A stretch of 64,000 nt of DNA from VRUE01 sp963737575 (GCA_963737575.1 CAVTTJ010000008.1:186001-250000), one strand, 5' to 3'; positions 15,462 to 24,365 are shown, counted from the first letter of the stretch. A program made the numbers and translations. The notes: generated by a model from the sequence alone, not told the origin.

Positions 15462-16471
15462 CCGAGGACGAGAAACAGAACGAAGAGACTTCAGAGGAGT
15501 CGGAGGAGACTCCGGCGCAGGACGACGCTGCCCAGGCCGCGGGTCCTGACCCGGAGGATGACTCCTCGTCCTCGCGGGACGACGCTGCGGGCGAGGAGCC
15601 ATCCTCCGCGCCACCCGCGGCAGAGGCGGAGGCATCGGACGCCGAGGAGACGCCCGCCGACCCCGGACGCGAAGCGGAGGAGTCGGCGGTTGATGGCGAA
15701 GCCGCAAGCCCGAGTGAGGAGGAGTCGCAGTCTGATTCCCCTGCGACGAGCGAGGGCGACGAGTCGCCTGCGGCGTCCGAGGATCAGCCGACCGACGACC
15801 AGGCGCCGGAGGAGCTCGCTGAGGACGCGGCTGTCGAGGCCGAGGAGCCCGAAACCGCTGAGGAGCCTCGGGCGGCGGATCGGAAGAAAGCCGACGTCAT
15901 CCCCGGGGCCGACCTCGAGCCGATCTCGGTCGAAGAGGAGGAGCGGCCGCTCAGCGCCGAGGAGCAGGCCCGCCGCGAGGCCGAGGAGGAGGAGCGCGCC
16001 CGCCGGGAGGCCGAGCTTTCCGGCGAGGGCGGCGGCGAGGACGAGGACCGTCCCGCGCCACGCGAGCCCGCCAAGCTCGAGGGCGACGCCCGCTACCTCG
16101 CGACGGGGAAGCGGAAGAGCGCGATCGCCCGCGTCACCCTGCTTCCCGGCAGCGGCGAGATCGTGATCAACAGGCGCCCGCTCGATGAGTTCTTCCCGCG
16201 GCCGCTGCACCAGACGATGGCCCGCCAGCCGCTGGCGACCACGGGCTACGAGGGAAGCGTCGACGTCCGCGTCCGCGTCCACGGCGGCGGAATAGGCGGC
16301 CAGGCCGGCGCCGTCCGCCACGGGATCGCCCGGGCGCTGACCGAGGTCGACCCGGAGCTGCGGAGCGAGCTCAAGCGCCGCGGCTTCCTCACCCGCGACG
16401 CCCGCGTCAAGGAGCGCCGCAAGGCCGGCCTGAAGAAGGCCCGTAAGCGTCCGCAGTTCTCCAAGCGCTAG
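15458..16471 (+). CDS. rpsI: 30S ribosomal protein S9 with a ~205-residue acidic N-terminal extension
   Basis: The last ~130 residues are a normal S9 (YLATGKRKSAIARVTLLPGSGEIVINRRPLDEFF, GGGIGGQAGAVRHGIARALTEV, ending KARKRPQFSKR, the tail that reaches the P-site tRNA). Before it lie about 205 residues dominated by Glu, Asp, Ser, Ala and Pro, ending in a charged helix (EEQARREAEEEERARREAEL). No start codon with good support is visible at the S9 core. The ATG at 15458 overlaps the L13 stop (ATGA), so the extension is probably translated. It contains, in frame, one copy of the ~80-bp GC-rich element and a 22-bp dispersed repeat. Typical S9 proteins are about 130 aa. Confidence 0.9.
   Translation: MTEDEKQNEETSEESEETPAQDDAAQAAGPDPEDDSSSSRDDAAGEEPSSAPPAAEAEASDAEETPADPGREAEESAVDGEAASPSEEESQSDSPATSEGDESPAASEDQPTDDQAPEELAEDAAVEAEEPETAEEPRAADRKKADVIPGADLEPISVEEEERPLSAEEQARREAEEEERARREAELSGEGGGEDEDRPAPREPAKLEGDARYLATGKRKSAIARVTLLPGSGEIVINRRPLDEFFPRPLHQTMARQPLATTGYEGSVDVRVRVHGGGIGGQAGAVRHGIARALTEVDPELRSELKRRGFLTRDARVKERRKAGLKKARKRPQFSKR
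15539..15618 (+). repeat. GCGGGTCCTG...CGCCACCCGC element (family C, copy 3), in frame within rpsI
   Basis: It shares GCGGGTCCTG, CCTCGTCCTCGC, GCTGCGGGCGAGG and CGCCACCCGC with the intergenic copy at 10118. Here it is read as protein (AGPDPEDDSSSSRDDAAGEE...) in the acidic extension of S9. Confidence 0.7.
15661..15682 (+). repeat. 22-bp repeat shared with the GT4 gene leader (family B, copy 1)
   Basis: The 22 bases beginning CCCCGGACGCG and ending GCGGAGGAG are identical to 35144-35165, and similarity continues for several bases on each side. Here the repeat lies in frame within the S9 extension (DPGREAEE). Confidence 0.6.
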
Positions 16472-16479
16472 GAATCAAT

Positions 16480-17793
16480 TTGGCGGCGGAGCGCAAGCTC
16501 TTCGGAACCGATGGGGTCCGAGGGGAGGTCGGCGCTTTCCTCACGGCCGAGCTCGCGATGTCGCTGGGCAAGGCGGCCGTCGCATCCCTCGACGTCGACC
16601 GGCCCCAGGTCCTGATCGTCCGCGACACCCGCGAGTCGGGGCCGATGCTGGAGTCCGCCCTTGCCTCCGGCGTCGCCGCAGCCGGCGGGGACGCGGTGCT
16701 CGGCGGCGTCCTGCCGACGCCCGCCGCGGCGATCCTCGTCAAGCGCCTCGGCCTCGACCTCGCCGCGGTCGTCTCCGCCTCCCACAACCCGTATCGCGAC
16801 AACGGGATCAAGTTCTTCTCCGCCGCGGGGACAAAGCTGAGCGACGAGGCGGAGGCGGGCATCGAGGCCGCGCTCGAGGACACCTCGACCGCGGAGCGCG
16901 CCGGCAGCGTTCGCGAGCTGAACGGGGCGATGGAGGACTACATGCGGGCGCTGGAGACGGCGTTCCGGCTCGACCTGAGCGGGGTGACCGTCGCCCTCGA
17001 CTGCGCCAACGGCGCCACCCACCGGGTTGCGCCGGCGATCTTCGAGCGGCTCGGCGCCACGGTCGAGCCGATCGCGGTCGAGCCCGACGGGAAGAACATC
17101 AACGATGGCTGCGGCTCCACCGACCTCGACCACCTGCGCGCTCATCTCGCCGGCTCGGACGCGAGCGTGGGGTTCGCCTTCGACGGCGACGGCGATCGCG
17201 TCCTGGCCGTCGACAGCTCCGGCCGCGACCACGATGGCGACGAGCTGATCGCCCTCGCCGCCCGTGGACTCGAGGCGCGGGGGGAGCTCGGCGGCGGCGT
17301 CGCCGTGACGGTGATGAGCAACTTCGGGTTCCACCGGGCGATGGAGGAGGCGGGAATCGAGGTGGCGGTGACGCGGGTCGGCGACCGCTACGTCCTCGAC
17401 GAGCTCGAGCGGCGCGGTTGGGCGCTGGGCGGCGAGCAGTCCGGCCACATCATCGACACCCGCTTCGTCGCCACCGGCGACGGAATCGCCGCGGCGTTGA
17501 TGACGATGCGCGAGCTGGGCGGCGGCGACCTCGCCGAAACGGTTCCGATGGAGAGGGTTCCGCAACGGATGCTCAACGTCGAGGTTGGCGATCGCGACGC
17601 GCTGCAGGGGGCGACGGCGGTCTGGGACGCGGTCAGAGATGAGGAGGCGCCGCTCGAGGGCAGGGGCAGGATCCTCCTGCGCCCGTCCGGCACCGAGCCC
17701 CTCGTCCGGGTCATGGTCGAGGCCCCCGAGGCCGAGGAGGCCGACGCGATCTGCGAGCGGCTCGCGGCTGTCGTCAGACGCGAGCTCGTCTAG
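16480..17793 (+). CDS. glmM: Phosphoglucosamine mutase
   Basis: Interconverts glucosamine-6-P and glucosamine-1-P on the way to UDP-GlcNAc for peptidoglycan. The N-terminus KLFGTDGVRGEVG is diagnostic. The phosphoserine loop is SASHNPYRDNGIKFF with Ser101 in the TASHNP-like motif, the metal loop is DGDGDR, and the C-terminal phosphate-binding RILLRPSGTEPLVRVMVEA is intact. The 437 aa are normal. TTG at 16480 is the best start, with AGGA six bases before it, nine bases after the rpsI stop. glmS follows, so both steps of GlcN-1-P synthesis are adjacent. Between glmM and glmS an imperfect GC-rich hairpin (AGAGCCGG...CCGGCCTCT) is present. Confidence 0.97.
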   Translation: MAAERKLFGTDGVRGEVGAFLTAELAMSLGKAAVASLDVDRPQVLIVRDTRESGPMLESALASGVAAAGGDAVLGGVLPTPAAAILVKRLGLDLAAVVSASHNPYRDNGIKFFSAAGTKLSDEAEAGIEAALEDTSTAERAGSVRELNGAMEDYMRALETAFRLDLSGVTVALDCANGATHRVAPAIFERLGATVEPIAVEPDGKNINDGCGSTDLDHLRAHLAGSDASVGFAFDGDGDRVLAVDSSGRDHDGDELIALAARGLEARGELGGGVAVTVMSNFGFHRAMEEAGIEVAVTRVGDRYVLDELERRGWALGGEQSGHIIDTRFVATGDGIAAALMTMRELGGGDLAETVPMERVPQRMLNVEVGDRDALQGATAVWDAVRDEEAPLEGRGRILLRPSGTEPLVRVMVEAPEAEEADAICERLAAVVRRELV

Positions 17794-17827
17794 AGCCGGC
17801 CTCCGGCCTCTACCCTTAATCGCCTCT

Positions 17828-19684
17828 ATGTGCGGAATCGTCGGATACGTCGGGGGCCGTCCCTGTCGGGACCTGCTGGTCGCCGGCCTCGAGAAGCTCG
17901 AGTACCGGGGCTATGACTCCGCCGGCGTCTCCGTGATCGAGGACGGCCATGTCGAGAGCATCCGCGCCGTCGGCAACCTGGCCAACCTCCGCGCCGCGAT
18001 GGAGCGGGAGGAGGGAGGTGGCGGCGTCGCCGTCGCCGCCCCGCCGGCGACGACCGGCATCGCCCACACCCGCTGGGCGACCCACGGCAAGGTCACCGAG
18101 GAGAACGCCCACCCGCACAGCGACAGCTCCGACCGGGTCCACATCGTCCTCAACGGGATCGTCGAGAACCACGCCAAGCTGCGCCACCGGCTCGAGCAGG
18201 AAGGACAGGAGTTCAGCTCCGAAACCGATGCCGAGGTGGTCGCCCACCTGATCGCGAGCCACTACGACGGCGACCTCGCCGCCGCCGTCCGGGCGGCGTT
18301 CGGCGAGCTGCGCGGCCACTACGCGTTCGTGGCCATGCACGCCGAGCGGCCCGGGGTCCTGGTCGGGGCCCGCAAGGAGTGCCCGTTGGTCGCCGGGGTC
18401 GGCGAGGGCGAGAGCTTCCTCGCCTCGGCGATCCCCGCGTTCCTCGCCGAGACCCGCCTCGCCGTCGCGATCGAGAACGACGAGATCGTCACGATCGACT
18501 CCTCCGGTGTCAGCGTCACCGACGCCGAGGGCAACCCCGTCGAGCGCGAGCCGGAGGAGATCTCCTGGGATGAGACCACGGCCGAGAAGGGCGGCTACGA
18601 GACCTTCATGCTGAAGGAGATCCACGAACAGGCCGACGCGGTGGCGGAAACGATCGCCGGCCGGCTGCCCGGCGACGAGGGGGTGGACCTCTCTGAGGTC
18701 GATCTCGACGACGCCTTCCTCCGCGAGATGCGGCGGGTCGTGATCGTCGCCTGCGGCACCTCCTACCACGCCGGCCTCGTCGGCCGCTACGCGATCGAGG
18801 AGTGGGCCCGGGTACCGGTCGAGATGGACATCGCCTCCGAGTACCGCTACCGGAACCCGGTCGTCGGGCCCGGCGACCTCGTGATCGGGATCACCCAGTC
18901 CGGCGAGACCGCCGACACGCTGGCGGCGATGCGGCTCGCTCGCGAGCGCGGCGCCAAGGTCCTCGCGATCACCAACATCCGCGGCAGCCAGGCGACGCGG
19001 GACGCCGATGCGGTGCTGCTGACGCGCGCCGGCCTCGAGATCAGCGTCGCCGCGACCAAGACCTTCGTCGCCCAGGCGGCGGCGATGTACCTGATCGGGC
19101 TGAAGCTGGCCGAGCTGCGCGAGACGATGCCGCGGGAGCGCCTGGCCAAGCTGATCGCCGAGCTCAAGCACCTGCCTTCGAAGATCGAGGAGACGCTCGC
19201 GAGCTGCGAGGAGCACGTGCGCGAGGTCTGCGCCAAGCAGAGCGCCCAGGGGTTCTTCCTCTACCTCGGCCGCCACATCGGCCTCCCCGTCTGCCTCGAG
19301 GGGGCGCTGAAGTTGAAGGAGATCTCCTACATCCCGACCGACGCATACGCCGCCGGCGAGATGAAGCACGGCCCGATCGCCCTGCTCGACGAGTCGACGC
19401 CGGTCGTCTGCGTCGCCACCGAGAGCCCGGTGCTCGACAAGGTCCTCTCCAACGTTGAAGAGGTCCGGGCACGCGGCGCCTCGACGATCGCGATCGCCAC
19501 CGAGGGCGACGATCGGGTCGAGGCGGTCGCCGACCAGACGATCGCCGTGGCGCGCACCGACTGGATCATGCAGCCGATCGTCGCGATCCTTCCCCTGCAG
19601 CTGCTCGCCTACGACATCGCCTCCGCGCGCGGCCTCAACGTCGACCAGCCGCGCAACCTCGCCAAGACTGTCACCGTCGAGTAG
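17828..19684 (+). CDS. glmS: Glucosamine-fructose-6-phosphate aminotransferase (isomerizing)
   Basis: Makes glucosamine-6-P from fructose-6-P and glutamine. The protein begins MCGIVGYVGG, so the N-terminal-nucleophile Cys follows the initiator Met directly, which fixes the start. The frame is open 243 bases further upstream inside glmM but that is irrelevant. The glutaminase domain shows HTRWATHGKVTEENAHPH. Two SIS domains follow (VACGTSYHAGLVGRYAIEEW, ITQSGETADTLAA), and the C-terminal catalytic tail ends GLNVDQPRNLAKTVTVE. Length 618 aa, normal. TACCCT lies 11 bases before the ATG and may be a -10. Confidence 0.97.
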   Translation: MCGIVGYVGGRPCRDLLVAGLEKLEYRGYDSAGVSVIEDGHVESIRAVGNLANLRAAMEREEGGGGVAVAAPPATTGIAHTRWATHGKVTEENAHPHSDSSDRVHIVLNGIVENHAKLRHRLEQEGQEFSSETDAEVVAHLIASHYDGDLAAAVRAAFGELRGHYAFVAMHAERPGVLVGARKECPLVAGVGEGESFLASAIPAFLAETRLAVAIENDEIVTIDSSGVSVTDAEGNPVEREPEEISWDETTAEKGGYETFMLKEIHEQADAVAETIAGRLPGDEGVDLSEVDLDDAFLREMRRVVIVACGTSYHAGLVGRYAIEEWARVPVEMDIASEYRYRNPVVGPGDLVIGITQSGETADTLAAMRLARERGAKVLAITNIRGSQATRDADAVLLTRAGLEISVAATKTFVAQAAAMYLIGLKLAELRETMPRERLAKLIAELKHLPSKIEETLASCEEHVREVCAKQSAQGFFLYLGRHIGLPVCLEGALKLKEISYIPTDAYAAGEMKHGPIALLDESTPVVCVATESPVLDKVLSNVEEVRARGASTIAIATEGDDRVEAVADQTIAVARTDWIMQPIVAILPLQLLAYDIASARGLNVDQPRNLAKTVTVE

Positions 19685-19702
19685 CGTCGGGCCGAGCCCG
19701 CG

Positions 19703-21211
19703 ATGGAGCCCTGGCTGAATCCCCTCTACGACGCCGACGGGATGCGCGCGATCGACAGCTGGGCGATCGAGGAGCGCGGGGTGCCCTCGCTCGAGCTGAT
19801 GGAGGCGGCCGGAAGGGCGGTGGCGACCGCTGTCGGCGACCTGGCCCCCGCTGGCCCGATCCGGGTCCTCTGCGGCAAGGGCAACAACGCGGGAGACGGT
19901 CTGGTCGCGGCGCGCTATCTCGCCGAGGCCGGCCACGAGGTCGAGGCGCTGCTGCTCTGGCCCGCGGCCGAGCTGAGCGGCGACGCCGCCGCCAACCTCG
20001 AGCGCTTCCCGGCCACCCCTCTGGAGGGCGACCCCGCGGCGCGGCTGGCCGGCTCGGGCGCGATCGTCGACGCGATCTTCGGGACCGGGTTCTCGGGCGC
20101 TCCGCGCGAGCCCGCGGCGGCGGCGATCGAGGCGATCGGCCGCTGCGGGGCGCCGGTGGTCGCCTGCGACATCGCCTCCGGGGTCGACGCCTCCAACGGC
20201 GAGGTGGAGGGCCCCGCGGTCGAGGCGGCGGTCACCGTCAGCTTCCACGCGACCAAGGTCGGCCACCGGGTCGCGCCGGGCAAGTGGCACACCGGTGAGC
20301 TTCGCGTCGTCGCGATCGGGATCCCCGACGGCGCCCCGTCGGCTCCGGTCGCAGGGGAGATCGGGGCCGCGGTGCTCGCGCTCGCCCCCGCGCGGGGACC
20401 GCGGTCGACCAAGTTCAGCTCGGGCCAGGTGACGATCGCCGGCGCCTCGCGGGGCCTGACCGGGGCCGTCCAGATGTCCTCGCGGGCGGCGATCCGGGCC
20501 GGCGCCGGTTACGCGACGGTCGCCGTTCCCGCCGACCTCGAGGCGGTCTTCGAGGCCGGCCAGCCCGAGGTGATGTCCAGCGGCTGCCCGGGCGGGGACG
20601 GCATCCTCGCGCCGGCCTCGGCGAAGGCGGTCCTGCGCGCCTTCGAGCGGGCCGCCGCCGGCGTCCTCGGGCCCGGCCTCGGGCGCGATCCCGCCTCGGT
20701 CGAGCTGGCGCGTGAGGTGATCGGGGCGATCGAGTGCCCGCTGGTCATCGACGCCGACGGCCTCAACGCGTTCGCGGGCCTGCTCGATCGGGTCGCCGCG
20801 CGCGAGGCGCCGACGGTCCTCACCCCCCACGCCGGGGAGCTCGGCCGGCTCCTGGAGACGGGGCCGGAGGAGATCTCCGCCCATCGCCTGGCGTTCGCGC
20901 GGATGGCCGCCGCGGCGGCCGATTCCGTCGTCGTCCTCAAGGGCGACGACACGATCGTCACCGACGGAGACCGCGTCGCCGTCAACGTCGTCTCGGCGCC
21001 GGCTCTCGCGACCGCCGGGACGGGAGACGTCCTCTCGGGGATCCTCGCCGCGCTACTCTCCCGCGGACTGGAGCCATTCGCGGCCGCCTGCGCGGCGGTG
21101 CTCGCGCACGCTCGCGCCGGAAACGACGCCGCCGGTCGGATCGGCGCCGCCGAGTCGACGATCGCGACCGACGTGATCGACTCGATCCCGGCCGGGCTGC
21201 GGCCCAGGTAG
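19703..21211 (+). CDS. nnrE-nnrD: Bifunctional NAD(P)H-hydrate epimerase / ADP-dependent NAD(P)H-hydrate dehydratase
   Basis: Repairs hydrated NADH and NADPH. Residues ~1-210 are the epimerase (AMBP/YjeF_N) domain with LCGKGNNAGDGLVAARYL and VDAIFGTGFSG. Residues ~225-502 are the ribokinase-like dehydratase with KFSSGQVTIAGASRGLTGA, VIDADGLNAF and the phosphate loop AGTGDVLSGILAALLSRG. The fusion of the two activities in one 502-residue chain is the common bacterial arrangement. It sits 18 bases after glmS, within the wall-precursor and alr run. Confidence 0.95.
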   Translation: MEPWLNPLYDADGMRAIDSWAIEERGVPSLELMEAAGRAVATAVGDLAPAGPIRVLCGKGNNAGDGLVAARYLAEAGHEVEALLLWPAAELSGDAAANLERFPATPLEGDPAARLAGSGAIVDAIFGTGFSGAPREPAAAAIEAIGRCGAPVVACDIASGVDASNGEVEGPAVEAAVTVSFHATKVGHRVAPGKWHTGELRVVAIGIPDGAPSAPVAGEIGAAVLALAPARGPRSTKFSSGQVTIAGASRGLTGAVQMSSRAAIRAGAGYATVAVPADLEAVFEAGQPEVMSSGCPGGDGILAPASAKAVLRAFERAAAGVLGPGLGRDPASVELAREVIGAIECPLVIDADGLNAFAGLLDRVAAREAPTVLTPHAGELGRLLETGPEEISAHRLAFARMAAAAADSVVVLKGDDTIVTDGDRVAVNVVSAPALATAGTGDVLSGILAALLSRGLEPFAAACAAVLAHARAGNDAAGRIGAAESTIATDVIDSIPAGLRPR

Positions 21212-21241
21212 GGCGCCGGTTCAATAACCTCGCACTCCAAT

Positions 21242-21292
21242 GGTCAATTGCTTCGCGTCGGTTCCGGTCGCGAAGAACCAGATATGCACGCT
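21242..21292 (-). repeat. Degenerate copy of the 68-bp micro-ORF repeat (family A, copy 2)
   Basis: On the minus strand the segment reads SVHIWFFATGTDAKQLT, matching the consensus SVHIWFxAPRAKREQLS of the other copies. The first 18 bases (AGCGTGCATATCTGGTTC) are identical to copy 3 at 36.5 kb; after that the DNA diverges more than the peptide does. No start codon is retained. It lies between nnrD and the CBS gene, opposite to the direction of both. Confidence 0.6.
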
Positions 21293-21315
21293 CCCTCCAC
21301 CGACACTCGCCCGCG

Positions 21316-21777
21316 ATGACGACTGCCGCCGAGATCATGGACAAGACCGTGCCCACGGTCTCCCCCGACGCCGACGCCCGCGACGCGGTGCAGCTGCTGG
21401 CGAAAACCGAGAAGGGGGCGATCCCAGTCGTCGACGAGGAGCGCAAGCTGGTCGGGATCGTCAGCGAGTCCGACCTGATCATCGGCGACGAGGAGGCCGA
21501 CCTACACCTGCCGCTGTTCTTCGACCTGATGGGCTCGCCGATCTTCCTCGGCTCGCTGAAGGGCTTCGAGGCGCGGCTCGACAAGGCCTTCGCGACAAAG
21601 GTCTCGGAGCTGATGACAGCGGACCCGGAGGTCGTCGGAGTCGATGACGACGCCGAGACGGTCGCCCGAAGGGTCGCCGAGACCCACCACAATCACCTGC
21701 CCGTGGTCGACGGCGACGGCCGGCTCGCCGGCCTCGTCACCCGGGCCGACGCGCTGGCCGCGCTCGTCGGCGACTAA
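21316..21777 (+). CDS. CBS-domain-pair protein
   Basis: A 153-residue soluble protein made of two CBS modules and nothing else. CBS1 is TTAAEIMDKTVPTVSPDADARDAVQLLAKTEKGAIPVVDEERKLVGIVSESDLI, and CBS2 is KVSELMTADPEVVGVDDDAETVARRVAETHHNHLPVVDGDGRLAGLVTRADALAAL, with an insert of ~35 residues containing a hydrophobic LHLPLFFDLMGSPIFLGSLK. Such proteins bind adenine nucleotides and sense energy state or c-di-AMP-like ligands; the target is unknown. The frame is open far upstream, but similarity to CBS begins at the ATG at 21316. The TAA stop is directly followed by the alr ATG. Confidence 0.9.
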   Translation: MTTAAEIMDKTVPTVSPDADARDAVQLLAKTEKGAIPVVDEERKLVGIVSESDLIIGDEEADLHLPLFFDLMGSPIFLGSLKGFEARLDKAFATKVSELMTADPEVVGVDDDAETVARRVAETHHNHLPVVDGDGRLAGLVTRADALAALVGD

Positions 21778-22887
21778 ATGACGCGGGCGACCGCCCGGAT
21801 CGACCTCGGCGCGGTTGAGCGCAACTGCGCGCGGCTGAAGGAGGAGGTCGGGAGCGACGTCGAGCTCTGCGCGGTGGTCAAGGCCGACGGCTACGGCCAC
21901 GGCGCCGGCCCCTGCGCCGACGCGGCACTCGCGGGCGGGGCGACCCGCCTGGCGGTCGCGACCGCCGCCGAGGCCGAGCGCATCGGCCATGCCTTCCCCC
22001 ACATCCGGCTGCTGACGATGGGCGCCCTGACTCCGGAGGAGCTCGACGTCGCGCTCGGCGCCGGGTCGGAAATCGCGGTCTGGCGCGAAGGATTCCTCGG
22101 GCTCGCGGCCGAACGCGCGCGTGCCTGGGGCCGGCCGGCACGGATCCACGTCAAGCACGACAGCGGCATGGGCCGCCTCGGCAACCGCGACCCGGCACGG
22201 GTGATCGCGATCGCCCGTGCCTGCGCAGCGAACGAGGGCCTCGAGCTGGCGGGCGTCTGGACCCACTTCGCCACCGCCGACGAGCCCGACTCCGAGTTCT
22301 TCGACGACCAGCTCGAGCGCTTCTCGGTGGTCGCGGAGGCCCTGCGGGGGGAATTCCCCGAGATCGTCGTCCACGCCGCCAACAGCGCCGCGGTCCTCCG
22401 CGACCGGCGCTCCCACTTCGACATGGTCCGCTGTGGGGTCGCGATCTACGGGCTCGACCCGTTTCAGGGGAATCCTGCCGAGCAGGACCTGGAGCCGGCG
22501 CTCTCGCTGTCCTCCTACGTCGCCGACGTCAAGCGTTTCGCCGCCGGCGACAGCGCCGGCTACGGGCGGACCTGGCGGGCCCCTGCAGACACCAACGTCG
22601 GGGTGCTGCCGCTCGGCTACGGCGACGGGGTGCGCCGCGGCCTCTCCAACAACGCCGAGGTCCTGATCAGGGGACGCCGCCACCCGCTCGTCGGAACCGT
22701 CTCGATGGACAACATCACGGTCGACCTCGGCGCCGAGACCGACGTCGAGCCGGGCGACGAGGCGGTCCTGATCGGGACTCAGGGCGACGACTCGATCCTC
22801 GCCGAGGAGGTGGCCGGCCGGCTCGACACGATCAACTACGAGGTCACCTGCGGGATCTCCGCCAGGGTTCCGAGGATCGCGGACTGA
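21778..22887 (+). CDS. alr: Alanine racemase
   Basis: A PLP enzyme that makes D-Ala for peptidoglycan. The lysine forming the internal aldimine is Lys35 in CAVVKADGYGHGA. HVKHDSGMGRLG lies in the barrel. The C-terminal domain carries the second catalytic base region (SAGYGRTWRAPADTNVGVLPLGYGDGV) and MDNITVDLG. The 369 aa are standard. It starts on the base after the CBS stop and ends two bases before the CCA-type enzyme, so the three are surely cotranscribed. Confidence 0.97.
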   Translation: MTRATARIDLGAVERNCARLKEEVGSDVELCAVVKADGYGHGAGPCADAALAGGATRLAVATAAEAERIGHAFPHIRLLTMGALTPEELDVALGAGSEIAVWREGFLGLAAERARAWGRPARIHVKHDSGMGRLGNRDPARVIAIARACAANEGLELAGVWTHFATADEPDSEFFDDQLERFSVVAEALRGEFPEIVVHAANSAAVLRDRRSHFDMVRCGVAIYGLDPFQGNPAEQDLEPALSLSSYVADVKRFAAGDSAGYGRTWRAPADTNVGVLPLGYGDGVRRGLSNNAEVLIRGRRHPLVGTVSMDNITVDLGAETDVEPGDEAVLIGTQGDDSILAEEVAGRLDTINYEVTCGISARVPRIAD

Positions 22888-22889
22888 GC

Positions 22890-24320
22890 GTGGAGCTGGT
22901 GAGCGTCGCCGATCGCCTCGAGTCCGCGCCGCTGGTGACGATCGCGCGCAGCGCGCTGGACGGTGGCGACCGGGTCTGGATAGCCGGCGGGGCGGTGCGC
23001 GACGCCGCCCTCGACCGTGAGGTCACCGACCTCGATCTGGCACTCGCCGGTGACCCCGCGGCGGCGGCAAAGGCGATCGCAAGCGCGGCGGACGGGCACG
23101 CGTTCGAGCTCTCTGCCGAGTTCGCGACCTGGCGTGCCGTCGCCCGGGATGGCGAGTGGCAGGTCGACCTGACCGCGCTCCGCGGCGGGACGATCGAGGC
23201 CGACCTGGACGAACGCGATTTCACCCTGGGAGCGGTCGCCGTGCCGCTCGCCGGCGGCGACCCGATCGACCCCCACGGCGGCCTCGTCGACCTCGAGCGC
23301 GGGATTCTGCGGGTGGTGGGCCAGGGCAGCTTTGCGGCCGACCCGCTGCGGCTCCTTCGCGCCGCGCGGATCGCCGCCGAGCTCGAGCTCGAGATCGACC
23401 CGGGCACCCGGGCGCTGGCCCGCTCCGAAGCTGCGCGGGCGTCAGAGCCTGCCGGCGAGCGCCAGCTCGCCGAGCTGCGGCGGCTGGTCGCCGGCGTGGA
23501 CCCCGTCCGCGGCGTCGCGCTCCTCGACGACCTCGGCCTGACCGCCGCTGTCCTCCCCGAGCTCGAGGCCCTGCGCGGGGTCGAACAGGGGCCGAACCAC
23601 CACCTCGACGTCCACGGCCACACGATCGCGGTGCTCGAGCAGACCCTTGCGGTAGAGGCCGACCTCGATCGGTTCGCCGGCGAGCGGGCCGGCGACGTGC
23701 GCGCGCTGCTCGACGAGCCGCTGGCCGACGATTTCAGCCGCGGCGCCGCTCTCCGCCTCGGCGCCCTCCTCCACGACATCGCCAAGCCGCAGACCCGCGG
23801 CGAACGGAGCGGCTACGTCACCTTCATCGGCCACGACAAGGTCGGGGTGGAGATGGTCTCGGGGATCTGCGCGCGGCTGCGGGCGAGCCGGGCGCTGACC
23901 GACCACCTTCGGGCGCTGACCCTGCACCACCTCCGGCTCGGCTTCCTCGTCCACGAGGCACCGCTGCCGCCGCGGCGCGTCCACGAGTACCTTCGTGCCA
24001 CCGAGCCGGTCGCCGCCGACGTCACGCTGCTCACCGTCGCCGACCGCCTCTCGGCCCGCGGCGGCGGCCCGTTCGCGACCGAGGACGCGATCGAGGCCCA
24101 CCTGGGCCTTGCCCGCGGGATGCTGGCGGCGGCGCTCGACTGGCGCCGCGACGGCCCGCCCAACCCGCTCGTCCGCGGCGATGAGCTCGCAGCCGAGCTC
24201 GGGATCGAGCCGGGGCCCGAGCTGGGCGAGATCCTGGCCGAGCTCGAGGCGGCCCAGTACGCGGGTGAGATCGCCACGCCCGAAGAGGCGCTGGATCGAG
24301 CCCGCGCGATCCGCGGCTGA
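22890..24320 (+). CDS. CCA-adding / poly(A) polymerase-type nucleotidyltransferase with HD domain
   Basis: Class II tRNA nucleotidyltransferase superfamily. The head domain has the flexible-loop motif RVWIAGGAVRDAALDREVTDLDLAL, with the DxD metal pair, then VDLTALRGGTIEADLDERDFTLGAVAVPL and the ADPLRLLRAARIAAELELEIDP neck signature. From ~residue 280 an HD phosphohydrolase domain follows (ALLHDIAKPQTRG, TFIGHDKVGVEM), which in related enzymes gives 2',3'-cyclic phosphodiesterase or phosphatase activity. Whether it adds CCA, only A, or only CC cannot be read by eye. GTG start two bases after alr. 476 aa. Confidence 0.88.
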   Translation: MELVSVADRLESAPLVTIARSALDGGDRVWIAGGAVRDAALDREVTDLDLALAGDPAAAAKAIASAADGHAFELSAEFATWRAVARDGEWQVDLTALRGGTIEADLDERDFTLGAVAVPLAGGDPIDPHGGLVDLERGILRVVGQGSFAADPLRLLRAARIAAELELEIDPGTRALARSEAARASEPAGERQLAELRRLVAGVDPVRGVALLDDLGLTAAVLPELEALRGVEQGPNHHLDVHGHTIAVLEQTLAVEADLDRFAGERAGDVRALLDEPLADDFSRGAALRLGALLHDIAKPQTRGERSGYVTFIGHDKVGVEMVSGICARLRASRALTDHLRALTLHHLRLGFLVHEAPLPPRRVHEYLRATEPVAADVTLLTVADRLSARGGGPFATEDAIEAHLGLARGMLAAALDWRRDGPPNPLVRGDELAAELGIEPGPELGEILAELEAAQYAGEIATPEEALDRARAIRG

Positions 24321-24365
24321 TCGCCGCGAGGACCTGTCAGCCGTACCAAGTTTGTCTAGGCCATT

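Noticed and set aside
17816..20884. 1022-codon minus-strand open frame
   Set aside because: Antisense to glmS and nnrE/D, which carry full catalytic motifs; the translation is Asp/Arg/Gly/Val-rich without domains.
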